Origin: Verrucomicrobiota bacterium
Lineage (GTDB): Bacteria > Verrucomicrobiota > Verrucomicrobiia > JADLBR01
DNA length: 64,000 nt
Assembly: GCA_029560585.1 (NCBI GenBank)
Contig: JAKQKQ010000061.1
Coordinates: forward strand, 1-64,000
Reading direction: 5' to 3'
Shown here: positions 33,732 through 41,915 of the stretch, one piece after another
Numbering within the stretch: position 1 is the first letter of the stretch
Layout of the letters: each line of letters opens with the position of its first letter
Made by a program: the position numbers and the translations under genes
The notes under the pieces: generated by a model
The model's database searches: none
The model's input: only the letters and a program-made list of their open reading frames with translations
Told to the model about the DNA's origin: nothing

Positions 33732-35899
33732 GGCTTCGGCGCGGGAGCGGCATCGAGCCAGGCGGGCCGATGGCGGAAGGCCTCGTCGTTCTCCGCCTCC
33801 GTCACCTCGCTGAATCGGCCGTTGTCCTGCCGGATGTAGAGGCTTTTCCACGCCTGCTCGGCGAGGCGCCGGTCTCGGTCTTGGTCCATGAATCCGCGGA
33901 GGATTTTCTCACCGGGCTCGCCCAGTTTGAGCAGCGCATTGCCGATGGGCCGATAACCCCAATCGGCGTCCGCGCGCGCGCAGCCATCGCCCAGCTTCGC
34001 ATACAGTTCGCGGAGGGCGACCCACATCCGCTCTCGCAACGGCTCCACATCGGGTTCCTTTCGCTCGGCGATGAGCCCCAGCGACGTCGCGGCACGATCC
34101 GAAACCACGGGATCCTCGTGGCGCGTTGCGGTGATGAGCGCCTCCACCGCCTCCGGGCACCGACGAACGGCCCCGAGGCCCTGCGCCGCGGCGAAACGCA
34201 CATAGCGGTCGGCGTCGCCGAGGGCCGCGGCGTAGTGGGGCACCAGATCGGCTCGCGGCATAAAGGTCAGCGCGCGCATCGCCACCTGGCGCACGACCGG
34301 ATTGGCGTGCTCGCGGGCGACGGTCTTGAGTTCCTCCAGCGGCGTTGGCCGCATCCGGCTCAGCGTGACGACAACCACCTCGTTGAGCGGATGGTTTCCG
34401 TGGCGATCCACGCACTCCAGCAGCCGGGCGGCGCTCTGTGGCCCTGAGATATCTCGCAGCTCCTGCGCCGCCATCGACCGCACGCAGCCCTCGGTGTCCG
34501 CGAGTCCCTTTTCCAGCAGCGCGACGGCCGCGGGGTCCTTCGTCTTGCCGAGCGCGAGGAGGGATGCCCGTCGCACAAGCGGGTTGCGGTGTTCGGCCGA
34601 GGGTGCGATGTCCTGCACGGTCGCCTTGGCTTTCTCCCGGGCCACTCGCCAGAGCGCCGCCAGGCGCCCCATGTCATCTGGCGAATCGAGCGCCTCCTTC
34701 ATCCCTTCCGGCAACCCGAAGCGCTCCAGGTATTGCCCCTCGTCATGCAGGGCGGACACGACCTCGGCACCCTGGTCCCGGAAGGTTGTCCACCCTTTAT
34801 CCGATGGGCTTGACGTCAGGACGCCGACTCTGCTCTCGGTATTGCGAACCATCCACAGGCAGTTGTTCGCGGCGCGCTTTTGCATTTCGGGGTGGCAGTA
34901 CCCATAGACGACGAAGCGATCCATCAGCCCCTCTTTGGCCCACGTTTCGAGGTCGAAGTACACGTGGCCGCCGGTCAGCATCAGCTCGGGCACGTTCCAC
35001 GGCTGTGGGAAATGAGGTTGCTGCGGATTGATGAAAATGCCGAGCCGCCGTCCGCCCGCGGGGAGCGATGCCTTCAGTTCTCTCAGGTACGTGGTGACAT
35101 ATTCGCCGCGCAGGGCGTACCAGTCGAACCGGCTCGCGGTCCGCGTGAAAGGTCCGGCCGCCATATCCAGGCCGGTGCGCCGCTTGAACTCTGTCATGAT
35201 GGTTGGCGCGTATCCAAATTCGTCCTGAAAGCGCGTCGAATAGTTCTCGGCGTACGTCATGAAGAGCAGCCCGTCGTAACCCCAGCGTTCCATGAGTCGT
35301 CGGTGCAAGTCCACCAGCGCGCTTCGTGCCTCGGGGTAGGCCAGTTCGATCGGGCCGCCCTGGCGCAGGATGACGCGCCTATCGACCGGCACCCATTCGG
35401 GATGAGCGGCGCGGAGTCTCGACTCGGCAGCGTAGGGGAAGTCGCCCGAGCAGGGTGTGTCTGCCGCGCTCCCCCAGTCGAAGAGCGCGCTCACGCCCCA
35501 GATTTCCATCCCGTGTCGGCGCGCGGCCTCCACCGCGAGCCGGTCGGGATCGACATCGGCGTACAGTTGGCGCGCCCATCGCCAGAAACCCGCGTAGCGG
35601 CAGTTCTCTTCTTGGATCACCACCGTCTCCAGCCATGCCGCCTCCTGCAGGCCGCGCCAGTAGACCCGCCGGATGCCAAGCCGCCCGAGGAATTCGAACG
35701 AGGCCGCTATGGAACTCGCGCTATCGATCGGCAGCGAACTTGCCAGCCAGTGATTATCTCCCGTGCTGATATAGCAACCCGGCGGCAGCTCGGCAGGCGA
35801 TGCCGCCGCGGGGATCAGCGGCAGGAAGGCGGCGAGAACGAACCGCGGGAAGATCGGTGCGACAGTCGCGAGCGAGAGCCTGGACTTGGCTGACATCAT
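33728..35899 (-). CDS. Secreted glycosidase-like TIM barrel fused to HEAT repeats
   Basis: 723 residues. The signal segment is MMSAKSRLSLATVAPIFPRFVLAAFLPLIPAAASPA. Residues about 40-370 read as a glycosyl-hydrolase-like barrel (GIRRVYWRGLQEAAWLE, AARRHGMEIWGVSALFDWG, RWGYDGLLFMTYAEN with a candidate acidic Glu, and GRRLGIFINPQQP). From about 410 to 680 tandem HEAT-type units repeat every 30 or so residues (NPLVRRASLLALGKTKDPAAV; NPVVRQVAMRAL; DRYVRFAAAQGLGAVRR). Carbohydrate enzyme plus HEAT scaffold suggests a surface complex. No GH family is assigned with confidence. TAA lies in a repeat tail. Confidence 0.75.
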   Translation of the reverse strand: MMSAKSRLSLATVAPIFPRFVLAAFLPLIPAAASPAELPPGCYISTGDNHWLASSLPIDSASSIAASFEFLGRLGIRRVYWRGLQEAAWLETVVIQEENCRYAGFWRWARQLYADVDPDRLAVEAARRHGMEIWGVSALFDWGSAADTPCSGDFPYAAESRLRAAHPEWVPVDRRVILRQGGPIELAYPEARSALVDLHRRLMERWGYDGLLFMTYAENYSTRFQDEFGYAPTIMTEFKRRTGLDMAAGPFTRTASRFDWYALRGEYVTTYLRELKASLPAGGRRLGIFINPQQPHFPQPWNVPELMLTGGHVYFDLETWAKEGLMDRFVVYGYCHPEMQKRAANNCLWMVRNTESRVGVLTSSPSDKGWTTFRDQGAEVVSALHDEGQYLERFGLPEGMKEALDSPDDMGRLAALWRVAREKAKATVQDIAPSAEHRNPLVRRASLLALGKTKDPAAVALLEKGLADTEGCVRSMAAQELRDISGPQSAARLLECVDRHGNHPLNEVVVVTLSRMRPTPLEELKTVAREHANPVVRQVAMRALTFMPRADLVPHYAAALGDADRYVRFAAAQGLGAVRRCPEAVEALITATRHEDPVVSDRAATSLGLIAERKEPDVEPLRERMWVALRELYAKLGDGCARADADWGYRPIGNALLKLGEPGEKILRGFMDQDRDRRLAEQAWKSLYIRQDNGRFSEVTEAENDEAFRHRPAWLDAAPAPKP

Positions 35900-35945
35900 C
35901 CGCGATGAGATACGTCAATCGCCAACGACCCGCAAGCCCGTGTCC

Positions 35946-36842
35946 TCACTTCGCCGCGTTGGCGCCCTTGACGCGCATCTTGATCGAGTAGAAGCCCGTG
36001 GTGGCCGTGATGAAAAGGGTCCTGTGGTCGGGGCCGCCGAAGGACACATTGGCGCACCATTTCTCGGGAACATCGATGTGCGCGATCTCTTTGCCGTCGG
36101 GGGCGATGACGAAAACGCCCTTGCCGGTGAGGTAGAGGTTGCCGGCGTCATCGAGCGTGATGCCGTCGGAGCCAAGTTCGCAGAGGAGCGCCCTGTTGGC
36201 GAGCGAGCCATCCGGCGCGATATCGAAGCGGTAGGTCTTTTTCGCGCCAATGTCGGCGACGAAGAGGCGCTTGCCGTCAGGCGTGCCGATGATGCCGTTG
36301 GGCTGGACGAGATCCGTGGTCACGCGGGTCAACGATTTGCCGTCGGGCGCGAGCCGATAGACGTGCTGCCCGTCCTGTGGCGGCTCTTTGTGCTGCCACC
36401 AGGGGCGTTTGTAGAATGGATCGGTGAAATACATGGCGCCCGAGGGATGGACCCAGACGTCGTTGGGGCCATTGAGGCGCTTGCCCAGATACTCCTTGAG
36501 GATCGTGGTGACTTTGCCATCGGGATCGATCGACCAGAGTTCGTTGTTTTCATCCGCGCAGGCGATCAGGTTGCCCTTCGCATCGAAGCACATGCCATTC
36601 GATCGTCCGGCGGGCTGCATGAAGGTGGAGAGACCGCCCCCCGCCGCCCACTTCATGATCCGGTCGTTGGGCTGATCTGTGAAGAAGACATCGCCTTTTG
36701 CGTTTGAGGTGGGGCCCTCGGTGAACTTGAAGTCGCCGGCGGCCTTCTGCAGCGTCGCGCCGGGGGCAATGGGGCCGATGTCCTGTGCGGAGACGATCCC
36801 GATGCCGAGGGTGAAGGCGATTGCGGGGGCAAGTGATTTCAC
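35946..36842 (-). CDS. Secreted SMP-30/gluconolactonase family lactonase
   Basis: 298 residues. GTG at 36842, preceded by AAGGAGG, begins a signal peptide (KSLAPAIAFTLGIGIVSAQ). The six-bladed propeller contains FTEGPTSNAKGDVFFTD (metal-ligand Glu), RSNGMCFDAKGNLIACAD, GPNDVWVHPSGAMYFTD and VQPNGIIGTPDGKRLFVAD, which carry the Asn and Asp metal ligands of SMP-30/XylC lactonases. It would open sugar lactones in the periplasm, complementing the nearby sugar oxidoreductases. It lies just downstream of the unknown secreted protein at 37047-38360 on the same strand. Confidence 0.9.
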   Translation of the reverse strand: MKSLAPAIAFTLGIGIVSAQDIGPIAPGATLQKAAGDFKFTEGPTSNAKGDVFFTDQPNDRIMKWAAGGGLSTFMQPAGRSNGMCFDAKGNLIACADENNELWSIDPDGKVTTILKEYLGKRLNGPNDVWVHPSGAMYFTDPFYKRPWWQHKEPPQDGQHVYRLAPDGKSLTRVTTDLVQPNGIIGTPDGKRLFVADIGAKKTYRFDIAPDGSLANRALLCELGSDGITLDDAGNLYLTGKGVFVIAPDGKEIAHIDVPEKWCANVSFGGPDHRTLFITATTGFYSIKMRVKGANAAK

Positions 36843-37046
36843 GATCTGAGTCCTCCTTGATTCGGACCTTACGCGCGCCCGGCCGGAAGCCGAGAGAAAA
36901 CGGGGGCGTGTGATTGGCGCACGTTGGGGAACCCACCCCACGTTTGCCTTGGGTTCGCAATGTCGCCTTGCGGCCGATCGGCGGTGGCCGTGGTTGTGGC
37001 ATGGTTCAACTCGGCCGCGCACGTCATCGGCGGTTGAAACTTCAAC

Positions 37047-38360
37047 TCAATGCTGTCCCGTCGCAACGCACAGCAGCAGGTACATGATCGTGTGATTGGC
37101 GAGCCAACCGGAGTCGGAGCTCGCGGGGTCGGCCTTGGCGAGGACTTCACGGGCGAACGGGAGCGCGCGTTCGGCCAGTCGCGGGTCGCGGGAGAGCAGC
37201 GCCGTCTGCCAGGCGAGAAGCGCGGGCCGCGCGAGGAGGCTTTCGTAACGGCGCGGAGCCCCGCCGCCCATGGGCGCGGGGGCCTTGAGGGCGGGGTCGA
37301 ACTTGGCCCAGAGATCCGCGACGGTCGCAGATGATTTCGATGAAAGCCCCAGCGGCGCGAGAAAATGATCCACCTCGGCATCGCTGACCTCGCCGATCCA
37401 GTCGAGGCGTCGCCACTGGGCGATCGCATTGCAGGACATCATGTCCTCGGCGAGCCCGCCGAGGCGCGCCTCGACCACCGCGCGACGCAACGGATCGGCT
37501 TCGATGCGGGCGAGGGTGGCAAGGCGGACGGAGGATTGGTTATAGAATAGCGTATATCGCGGCTCCTCGGTGGGGTTGGCGCCGATGAGTCTCCAGCGGA
37601 GGCCGTTTCCCTCATCGGCAAAGCGCCGGTATTCGTCGCGCCAGTGCGAATCGCCCGTGGCATCGGCGACCGCGGCGAGCGTCGAGAGCAGGATGTGCGC
37701 GGAGGGGTCACTCTTGCCGCGCCAGTCCCACCCCACGTGCGCCCTGCGGCTGTCGTCTTCGACCTTCAGGGTCCAGCCGTTCCTCTGCATGCGCCGGGCG
37801 AACTCATCCAATTCGCGACGGATGAAGGCCCTGTCATCGTCGCTCGCAATCGTCGAGCGGAAGTAGCGCCAGAGCGAGCACACGAAGAGGGTGTGCTGGT
37901 CCGTGGAGGAGTCTCGGTAGTAGCTGATGCCGTCGGGGTGAGGGCCCCGGGGCACGAAACCCGGCACCGGGCTGAGCGTGCCCACCCTCCTCATCCCGCG
38001 GAAGACGCGCCTCGCAAAATCGGCGATCCACGGTGATGGTTTTGCGCCATGCGCGTCGCACAGGGCGAATAGCAGCAACCCGTTTGCCAGGGCGACATCC
38101 TCGATTCCAGAACCGTAGCCGTAGGGCTTGTCTTGTCCCCCGACGCGCCCGGCGGCGATCTCCTCGGGTCGCTCCAGCGCCCCGATGCCGCGCGGTCCGT
38201 CCAATCGCTGAAGATAGGCAACGTCGGTGTTCGTGCTGAAGAATCCGACCTGGTACGCGTCGCAGGCCGCACGGACGCGGTCGGAGAAGTTCTCGTCGGT
38301 GGTTGCCAATGTTGCACTGGTGATTCCCAGTGCTATCCCGGGCAGAAGGCAGGAGGGCAT
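37047..38360 (-). CDS. Secreted protein of unknown function, 437 residues
   Basis: There is a short signal segment (MPSCLLPGIALGITSATLA). The body is rich in helices and aromatic residues, with GIEDVALANGLLLFALCDAHG, HPDGISYYRDSSTDQHTLFVCSLWRYFRS and LNGWLANHTIMYLLLCVA-like ending segments, a pattern suggestive of an alpha/alpha-toroid such as polysaccharide lyases or GH88/105-like enzymes. No catalytic motif is assigned. The gene is upstream of the lactonase on the same strand, with 204 bp without a gene between them, and divergent from the sugar-oxidation cassette. A carbohydrate role is inferred from context only. Confidence 0.7.
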   Translation of the reverse strand: MPSCLLPGIALGITSATLATTDENFSDRVRAACDAYQVGFFSTNTDVAYLQRLDGPRGIGALERPEEIAAGRVGGQDKPYGYGSGIEDVALANGLLLFALCDAHGAKPSPWIADFARRVFRGMRRVGTLSPVPGFVPRGPHPDGISYYRDSSTDQHTLFVCSLWRYFRSTIASDDDRAFIRRELDEFARRMQRNGWTLKVEDDSRRAHVGWDWRGKSDPSAHILLSTLAAVADATGDSHWRDEYRRFADEGNGLRWRLIGANPTEEPRYTLFYNQSSVRLATLARIEADPLRRAVVEARLGGLAEDMMSCNAIAQWRRLDWIGEVSDAEVDHFLAPLGLSSKSSATVADLWAKFDPALKAPAPMGGGAPRRYESLLARPALLAWQTALLSRDPRLAERALPFAREVLAKADPASSDSGWLANHTIMYLLLCVATGQH

Positions 38361-38540
38361 CTGGACTGAATCGTCCTTTGTCGGATGTGCCGCGTCAAGG
38401 CGGCTTGCGCGGGACCCTTGATTCTGGTACGAGCCTCATATGGTCGCGGCCTTTCAGGCTGTGGTGCGGGTTTCGATGTCCTTCGGGTGGGCCTGCGGCC
38501 GCGTGGGCCGCAAATGCAAAGGGGCTCGAGCAACGGGTGG

Positions 38541-38575
38541 GATGCGGACGCCTGGGCCGGCGCCCCTCCCGTGCG
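38541..38575 (+). repeat. Family G palindrome, copy 1, upstream of the epimerase gene
   Basis: GATGCGGACGCC then GGGCCGGCGCCCCTCCC: a slightly degraded 9-bp-arm dyad 23 bp before the epimerase ATG. The cleaner copy is at 41809-41840 before the FAD oxidoreductase gene. Confidence 0.55.
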
Positions 38576-38597
38576 AATCGCGCCCGCGGGAACCGCG

Positions 38598-39581
38598 ATG
38601 AAGATCAAAACCGTACTGGTGACTGGGGCGAGCGGCAAACTGGGCCGGTCGCTGGTTCCCGCGCTGCTCAAGGCGGGGTATCAGGTGAGGGCCACCCAGT
38701 TCAGGACGCCCGTGAAGGTGCCCGGCGTGCGCACGGTGACCGGGTCGATCTCCGACCCGGGATTTGCACGCAGGGCACTGGCGGGCGCCGATGCCGTCTG
38801 CCACCTGGCCACCTGCAAGGAGGATTCCGAGAACTTCTTCGACGTGAGCATCAGGGGAACGTTCACGTTGCTCGATGAGGCACGGCGGCGGGGAGGGCTG
38901 AAGCAATTCATATTGGCTTCGGGTGACGCGGCGCTGGGCATCTTCTTCTACCCGCAGCCGAAGCCACTGGATGAGGGCGCCCCGCTGGCCGCGTACCCCG
39001 GATGCTATGCGTTCTCCAAGGTCATGGAGGAGGTGATGGTGGGGCAGTACCACATCCAATACGGCCTGCCCTCTACGATACTCCGCATCTCGTGGATCCA
39101 CGGGGAGGACGACCTCCTGGCGCACATGACCCTGCGGCCGCCGGACTTTGGCGGGCCCGCATGGCGAGACTTGGCGCGGAGCGCGCGCCAGAAAGAGATG
39201 TTCCGGAAGAAGCGCGAGGCGGTGGGATGCCTGGTCCATCCCGATGGTCGGCCGTTTATTCGACACATCGTGGGCATCGCCGATGTGGTGCAGTCCTTCC
39301 TGCTGGCGCTGGGAAACCCCGCCGCCGTCGGGCAGACCTTCAACATCGCCGGCCCGGAGGCGTTCTCGTACGACGCGCTGGCGGCACACATCGCGGGCAG
39401 GCTCGGCGTGCCGGTGGTGAAGTTCACGTGCCGCGAAGGGCACGACTTTCGGATCAACATCGGGAAGGCGAGATCCGTGCTCGGCTACGATCCGCGGTGG
39501 GACGCCGCCCGGATCGCCGACGCGGGCATCGCCTGGCGAGGCGCCGGTGGCCGGCGCCCTCCGATACGATACAGGGGCTAA
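38598..39581 (+). CDS. NAD-dependent epimerase/dehydratase (extended SDR)
   Basis: A 327-residue sugar-nucleotide-type oxidoreductase. The N-terminal VLVTGASGKLGRSLVP is the NAD-binding loop, and Y-x-x-x-K is seen in GCYAFSKVMEE. It resembles the GalE/UDP-glucuronate-like extended SDRs, but the substrate is unknown. It starts a four-gene + strand cassette; the next gene begins 19 bp after its stop. The ATG at 38598 directly precedes the conserved strand, with GGGA upstream. Confidence 0.87.
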   Translation: MKIKTVLVTGASGKLGRSLVPALLKAGYQVRATQFRTPVKVPGVRTVTGSISDPGFARRALAGADAVCHLATCKEDSENFFDVSIRGTFTLLDEARRRGGLKQFILASGDAALGIFFYPQPKPLDEGAPLAAYPGCYAFSKVMEEVMVGQYHIQYGLPSTILRISWIHGEDDLLAHMTLRPPDFGGPAWRDLARSARQKEMFRKKREAVGCLVHPDGRPFIRHIVGIADVVQSFLLALGNPAAVGQTFNIAGPEAFSYDALAAHIAGRLGVPVVKFTCREGHDFRINIGKARSVLGYDPRWDAARIADAGIAWRGAGGRRPPIRYRG

Positions 39582-39600
39582 TCGACCTGTGGAGGTGATG

Positions 39601-40623
39601 ATGAAAACGATCAGGTGCGGGGTTATCGGGCTCGGCTGGTTTGGCGAGAAGCACTGCGAGGTCTTGCGCGACTTGCCCTGGGCGGAGCTGCGGGCAGTTT
39701 GCACCCGGCGCCCTCATCGGCTCAAGGAGGTGGCGGACCGATTTGGCGCGGCATCGTACACCGACTATCGGGAGATGCTGGCCGACCCGGAGATTGACGT
39801 CGTCAGCGTCGTGACCATGTGGGATCAGCACGTGGAGCCGACAATCGCGGCCCTCGAGGCGGGCAAGCACGTCTTTCTGGAGAAACCGATGGCATCGACC
39901 GTTGCGGACTGCGACCGGATCCTTGCGGCCGCGCGCAAGGCGCCCGGGAAGTTCATGGTCGGCCATATCTGTCGGTTCAATCCGCGGTATGCGGCGGCCA
40001 AGCGGCATATCGACACCCACGGGATTGGCGACATCGTCTCCATCTACGCCAGGCGGAATCTGCCCGCGTGGGTCACCGAGGGCGTGGTGGGCAAGATCGG
40101 CCCGATCATCGGTGACGCCGTCCACGACACCGACCTGATGCTCTGGTACACCGGGGCCAACGTGAAGACCGTGTACGCGCAGACGCACCGCGTGCGCGAT
40201 CTCAAGTATCCCGACATCGGCTGGACGATGTACCGTTTCGACAGCGGTGCCATAGGCGTGTGCGAGACCGTCTGGTGCCTGCCGGGGAAGACCCCTTTCC
40301 AGATCGACGAGCGAATGCAGATCATCGGGACCACCGGATCGATACAGATTCACGACACGACGCCGAATCTCATGATGGTCGGGCGCGAATCGGTGTCTTT
40401 CCCGGATACGACCTACTGGCCAGAATTGCACGGCCAGCGGGTGGGGGCACTGCGGGAGGAGTGGTCATACTTCCTGAAATGCGTGGCCGAGGGGCGCGAC
40501 CCCGACATCGTGCCGCCGGAGGATTCGCGCGCCGCGGTCGTCGCGTGCTTGGCCGCGGAGGAGTCCGCGGCGAAAGGACAGGTGATCGAACTCCAGGCAA
40601 TGGGGAGGGAGAGAGGCGAATGA
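39601..40623 (+). CDS. Gfo/Idh/MocA family oxidoreductase
   Basis: A 340-residue NAD(P)-dependent dehydrogenase. N-terminal VIGLGWFGEKHCEVL binds the cofactor; FLEKPMAST is the catalytic-lysine motif of the family. The C-terminal substrate domain contains GDAVHDTDLMLWY with the usual Asp/His pair. Family members act on inositol, glucose and other sugars. GGAGG precedes tandem ATGs at 39598 and 39601. Its stop overlaps the VOC-like gene start, so translation is coupled. Confidence 0.92.
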   Translation: MKTIRCGVIGLGWFGEKHCEVLRDLPWAELRAVCTRRPHRLKEVADRFGAASYTDYREMLADPEIDVVSVVTMWDQHVEPTIAALEAGKHVFLEKPMASTVADCDRILAAARKAPGKFMVGHICRFNPRYAAAKRHIDTHGIGDIVSIYARRNLPAWVTEGVVGKIGPIIGDAVHDTDLMLWYTGANVKTVYAQTHRVRDLKYPDIGWTMYRFDSGAIGVCETVWCLPGKTPFQIDERMQIIGTTGSIQIHDTTPNLMMVGRESVSFPDTTYWPELHGQRVGALREEWSYFLKCVAEGRDPDIVPPEDSRAAVVACLAAEESAAKGQVIELQAMGRERGE

Positions 40624-40952
40624 GATTTCATCATACGGGCGTCATCACGGACCAGAAACAGGCCGGCGAGGTCTACGTCGCTGCGACAAGGGTGTGGGTG
40701 ACGAACCCGGAGGCGCACCCGTATCGGATCGAGTTCCTCCGGTTCGAGCCGGATTCGCCGGTGGTCCCGCCGGTGCGCGATCATTGCCACATCGCCTATA
40801 CGGTCGATGACCTCGATGAGGCGATCCGGGGGAAGAACGTCGTGCTGGGCCCCTTCGATGCGCTGGATGGCCTGCGCGTTGTGTTCATCGAGGAGAATGG
40901 GGCGGTGGTCGAATACATGCAGTTTGGGAAGGGAAGGACGGAGATTTCATGA
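40620..40952 (+). CDS. Small VOC/glyoxalase-like protein
   Basis: 110 residues beginning MRFHHTGVITDQKQAGEVYV, with DHCHIAYTVDDLDEAIRGKNVVLGPFDALDGLRVVFIEENGAVVEYMQF. The HHTGV opening, HIAYTVDDL and the late VVEYMQ are vicinal-oxygen-chelate features, with metal-ligand candidates H5, the histidine of CHIAY and the late Glu. It may isomerise or epimerise a sugar intermediate, which is inference from its place between oxidoreductase genes. It overlaps both neighbours through ATGA junctions. Confidence 0.82.
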   Translation: MRFHHTGVITDQKQAGEVYVAATRVWVTNPEAHPYRIEFLRFEPDSPVVPPVRDHCHIAYTVDDLDEAIRGKNVVLGPFDALDGLRVVFIEENGAVVEYMQFGKGRTEIS

Positions 40953-41725
40953 GTGAATTGATTGCGGGCAAGGTCATCATCATCACTGGTGGCACCTCGG
41001 GCATTGGCGAGGCGTGTGTCCGCCATTTTTCGAACTGTGGCGCGAAGGTCGTGTGTGCGTCGATCCAGGAGAAGGAGGGCGGCGCCCTCGAGCGGGAGCT
41101 GCGAGGCCTGGGCCGGGAGGTGAGCTTCGTGCCTTGCGACGCCTCGGATGACGCGAGCGTCCGCCGATTTGTGCAGGTGGCAGTGGAGAGGCACGGCCGG
41201 ATCGATGGGGCCATGGCCAATGCCGGGGTGTGGAAACAGGGCAAGGTCACATCGGCAACGCGGGGAGACCTGGATCTGCTGATGGGCGTGAATGTCATGG
41301 GCCCCGTGTGGCTCGCGAAACATCTGGTGCCCATATACGAGAGGCAAGGCGGGGGCGTGCTGCTGATAACGACGTCGGTGGCGGCCCACATTGGATTTCC
41401 GGCCCACGTCCTGTACTGCGCGTCGAAGGCCGGGGCCGAGGCTGTCGTGCGGTGTCTCGCGACGGATCATGCCGGGGTGATGCGCGTGGTTGGCCTGTGC
41501 CCGGGAACCATCGACACCCCCATGCTTGCGGCGAGCTGCGCCGGATGGGACAAGCCCAAGGAGGAAATCTACGCCGACGTGCGCAAGCGCATCCCCGTGC
41601 GCCGCATTGGCGAGCCCATGGACGTTGCCCGTGCCGCCGCCTTTCTGCTCGGCGATGGGGCCGGCTACATCAATGGCACCAGCCTCGTCCTTGACGGCGG
41701 CACGATGGCGCTGCCTCCTTGGTGA
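40949..41725 (+). CDS. Short-chain dehydrogenase/reductase (classical SDR)
   Basis: 258 residues with all classical SDR motifs: TGGTSGIG (13-20), the NAG motif in MANAGVWK, the catalytic Ser in LLITTSV, Y-CAS-K, and PGTIDTPML with a C-terminal GGTM. It probably oxidises or reduces a sugar or sugar acid together with the other cassette enzymes. It overlaps the VOC gene (ATGA) and ends the operon. Confidence 0.93.
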   Translation: MSELIAGKVIIITGGTSGIGEACVRHFSNCGAKVVCASIQEKEGGALERELRGLGREVSFVPCDASDDASVRRFVQVAVERHGRIDGAMANAGVWKQGKVTSATRGDLDLLMGVNVMGPVWLAKHLVPIYERQGGGVLLITTSVAAHIGFPAHVLYCASKAGAEAVVRCLATDHAGVMRVVGLCPGTIDTPMLAASCAGWDKPKEEIYADVRKRIPVRRIGEPMDVARAAAFLLGDGAGYINGTSLVLDGGTMALPPW

Positions 41726-41808
41726 GGTGGGACCCGTGGTGCGGCATCGGCATGGGCCGATAGGCGAAGACCTTGACCGGGCCTTGACTCTGCTTGCGCG
41801 CCACATGG

Positions 41809-41840
41809 GGTGCGGACGCCGGGGCCGGCGTCCCTCCCAA
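41809..41840 (+). repeat. Family G palindrome, copy 2
   Basis: GGACGCCGGGGCCGGCGTCC is a perfect 9-bp-arm dyad 76 bp upstream of the FAD oxidoreductase ATG. It sits in the same orientation and a similar position as the copy upstream of the epimerase gene, so it could be an operator as well as a repeat. Confidence 0.6.
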
Positions 41841-41915
41841 ATCCAATGCGGCTGTTGTGTGGGATTCTCAACGGACTGCTAGAAGACACTGGAGACTTCT
41901 GGTAAGAAACGACCC

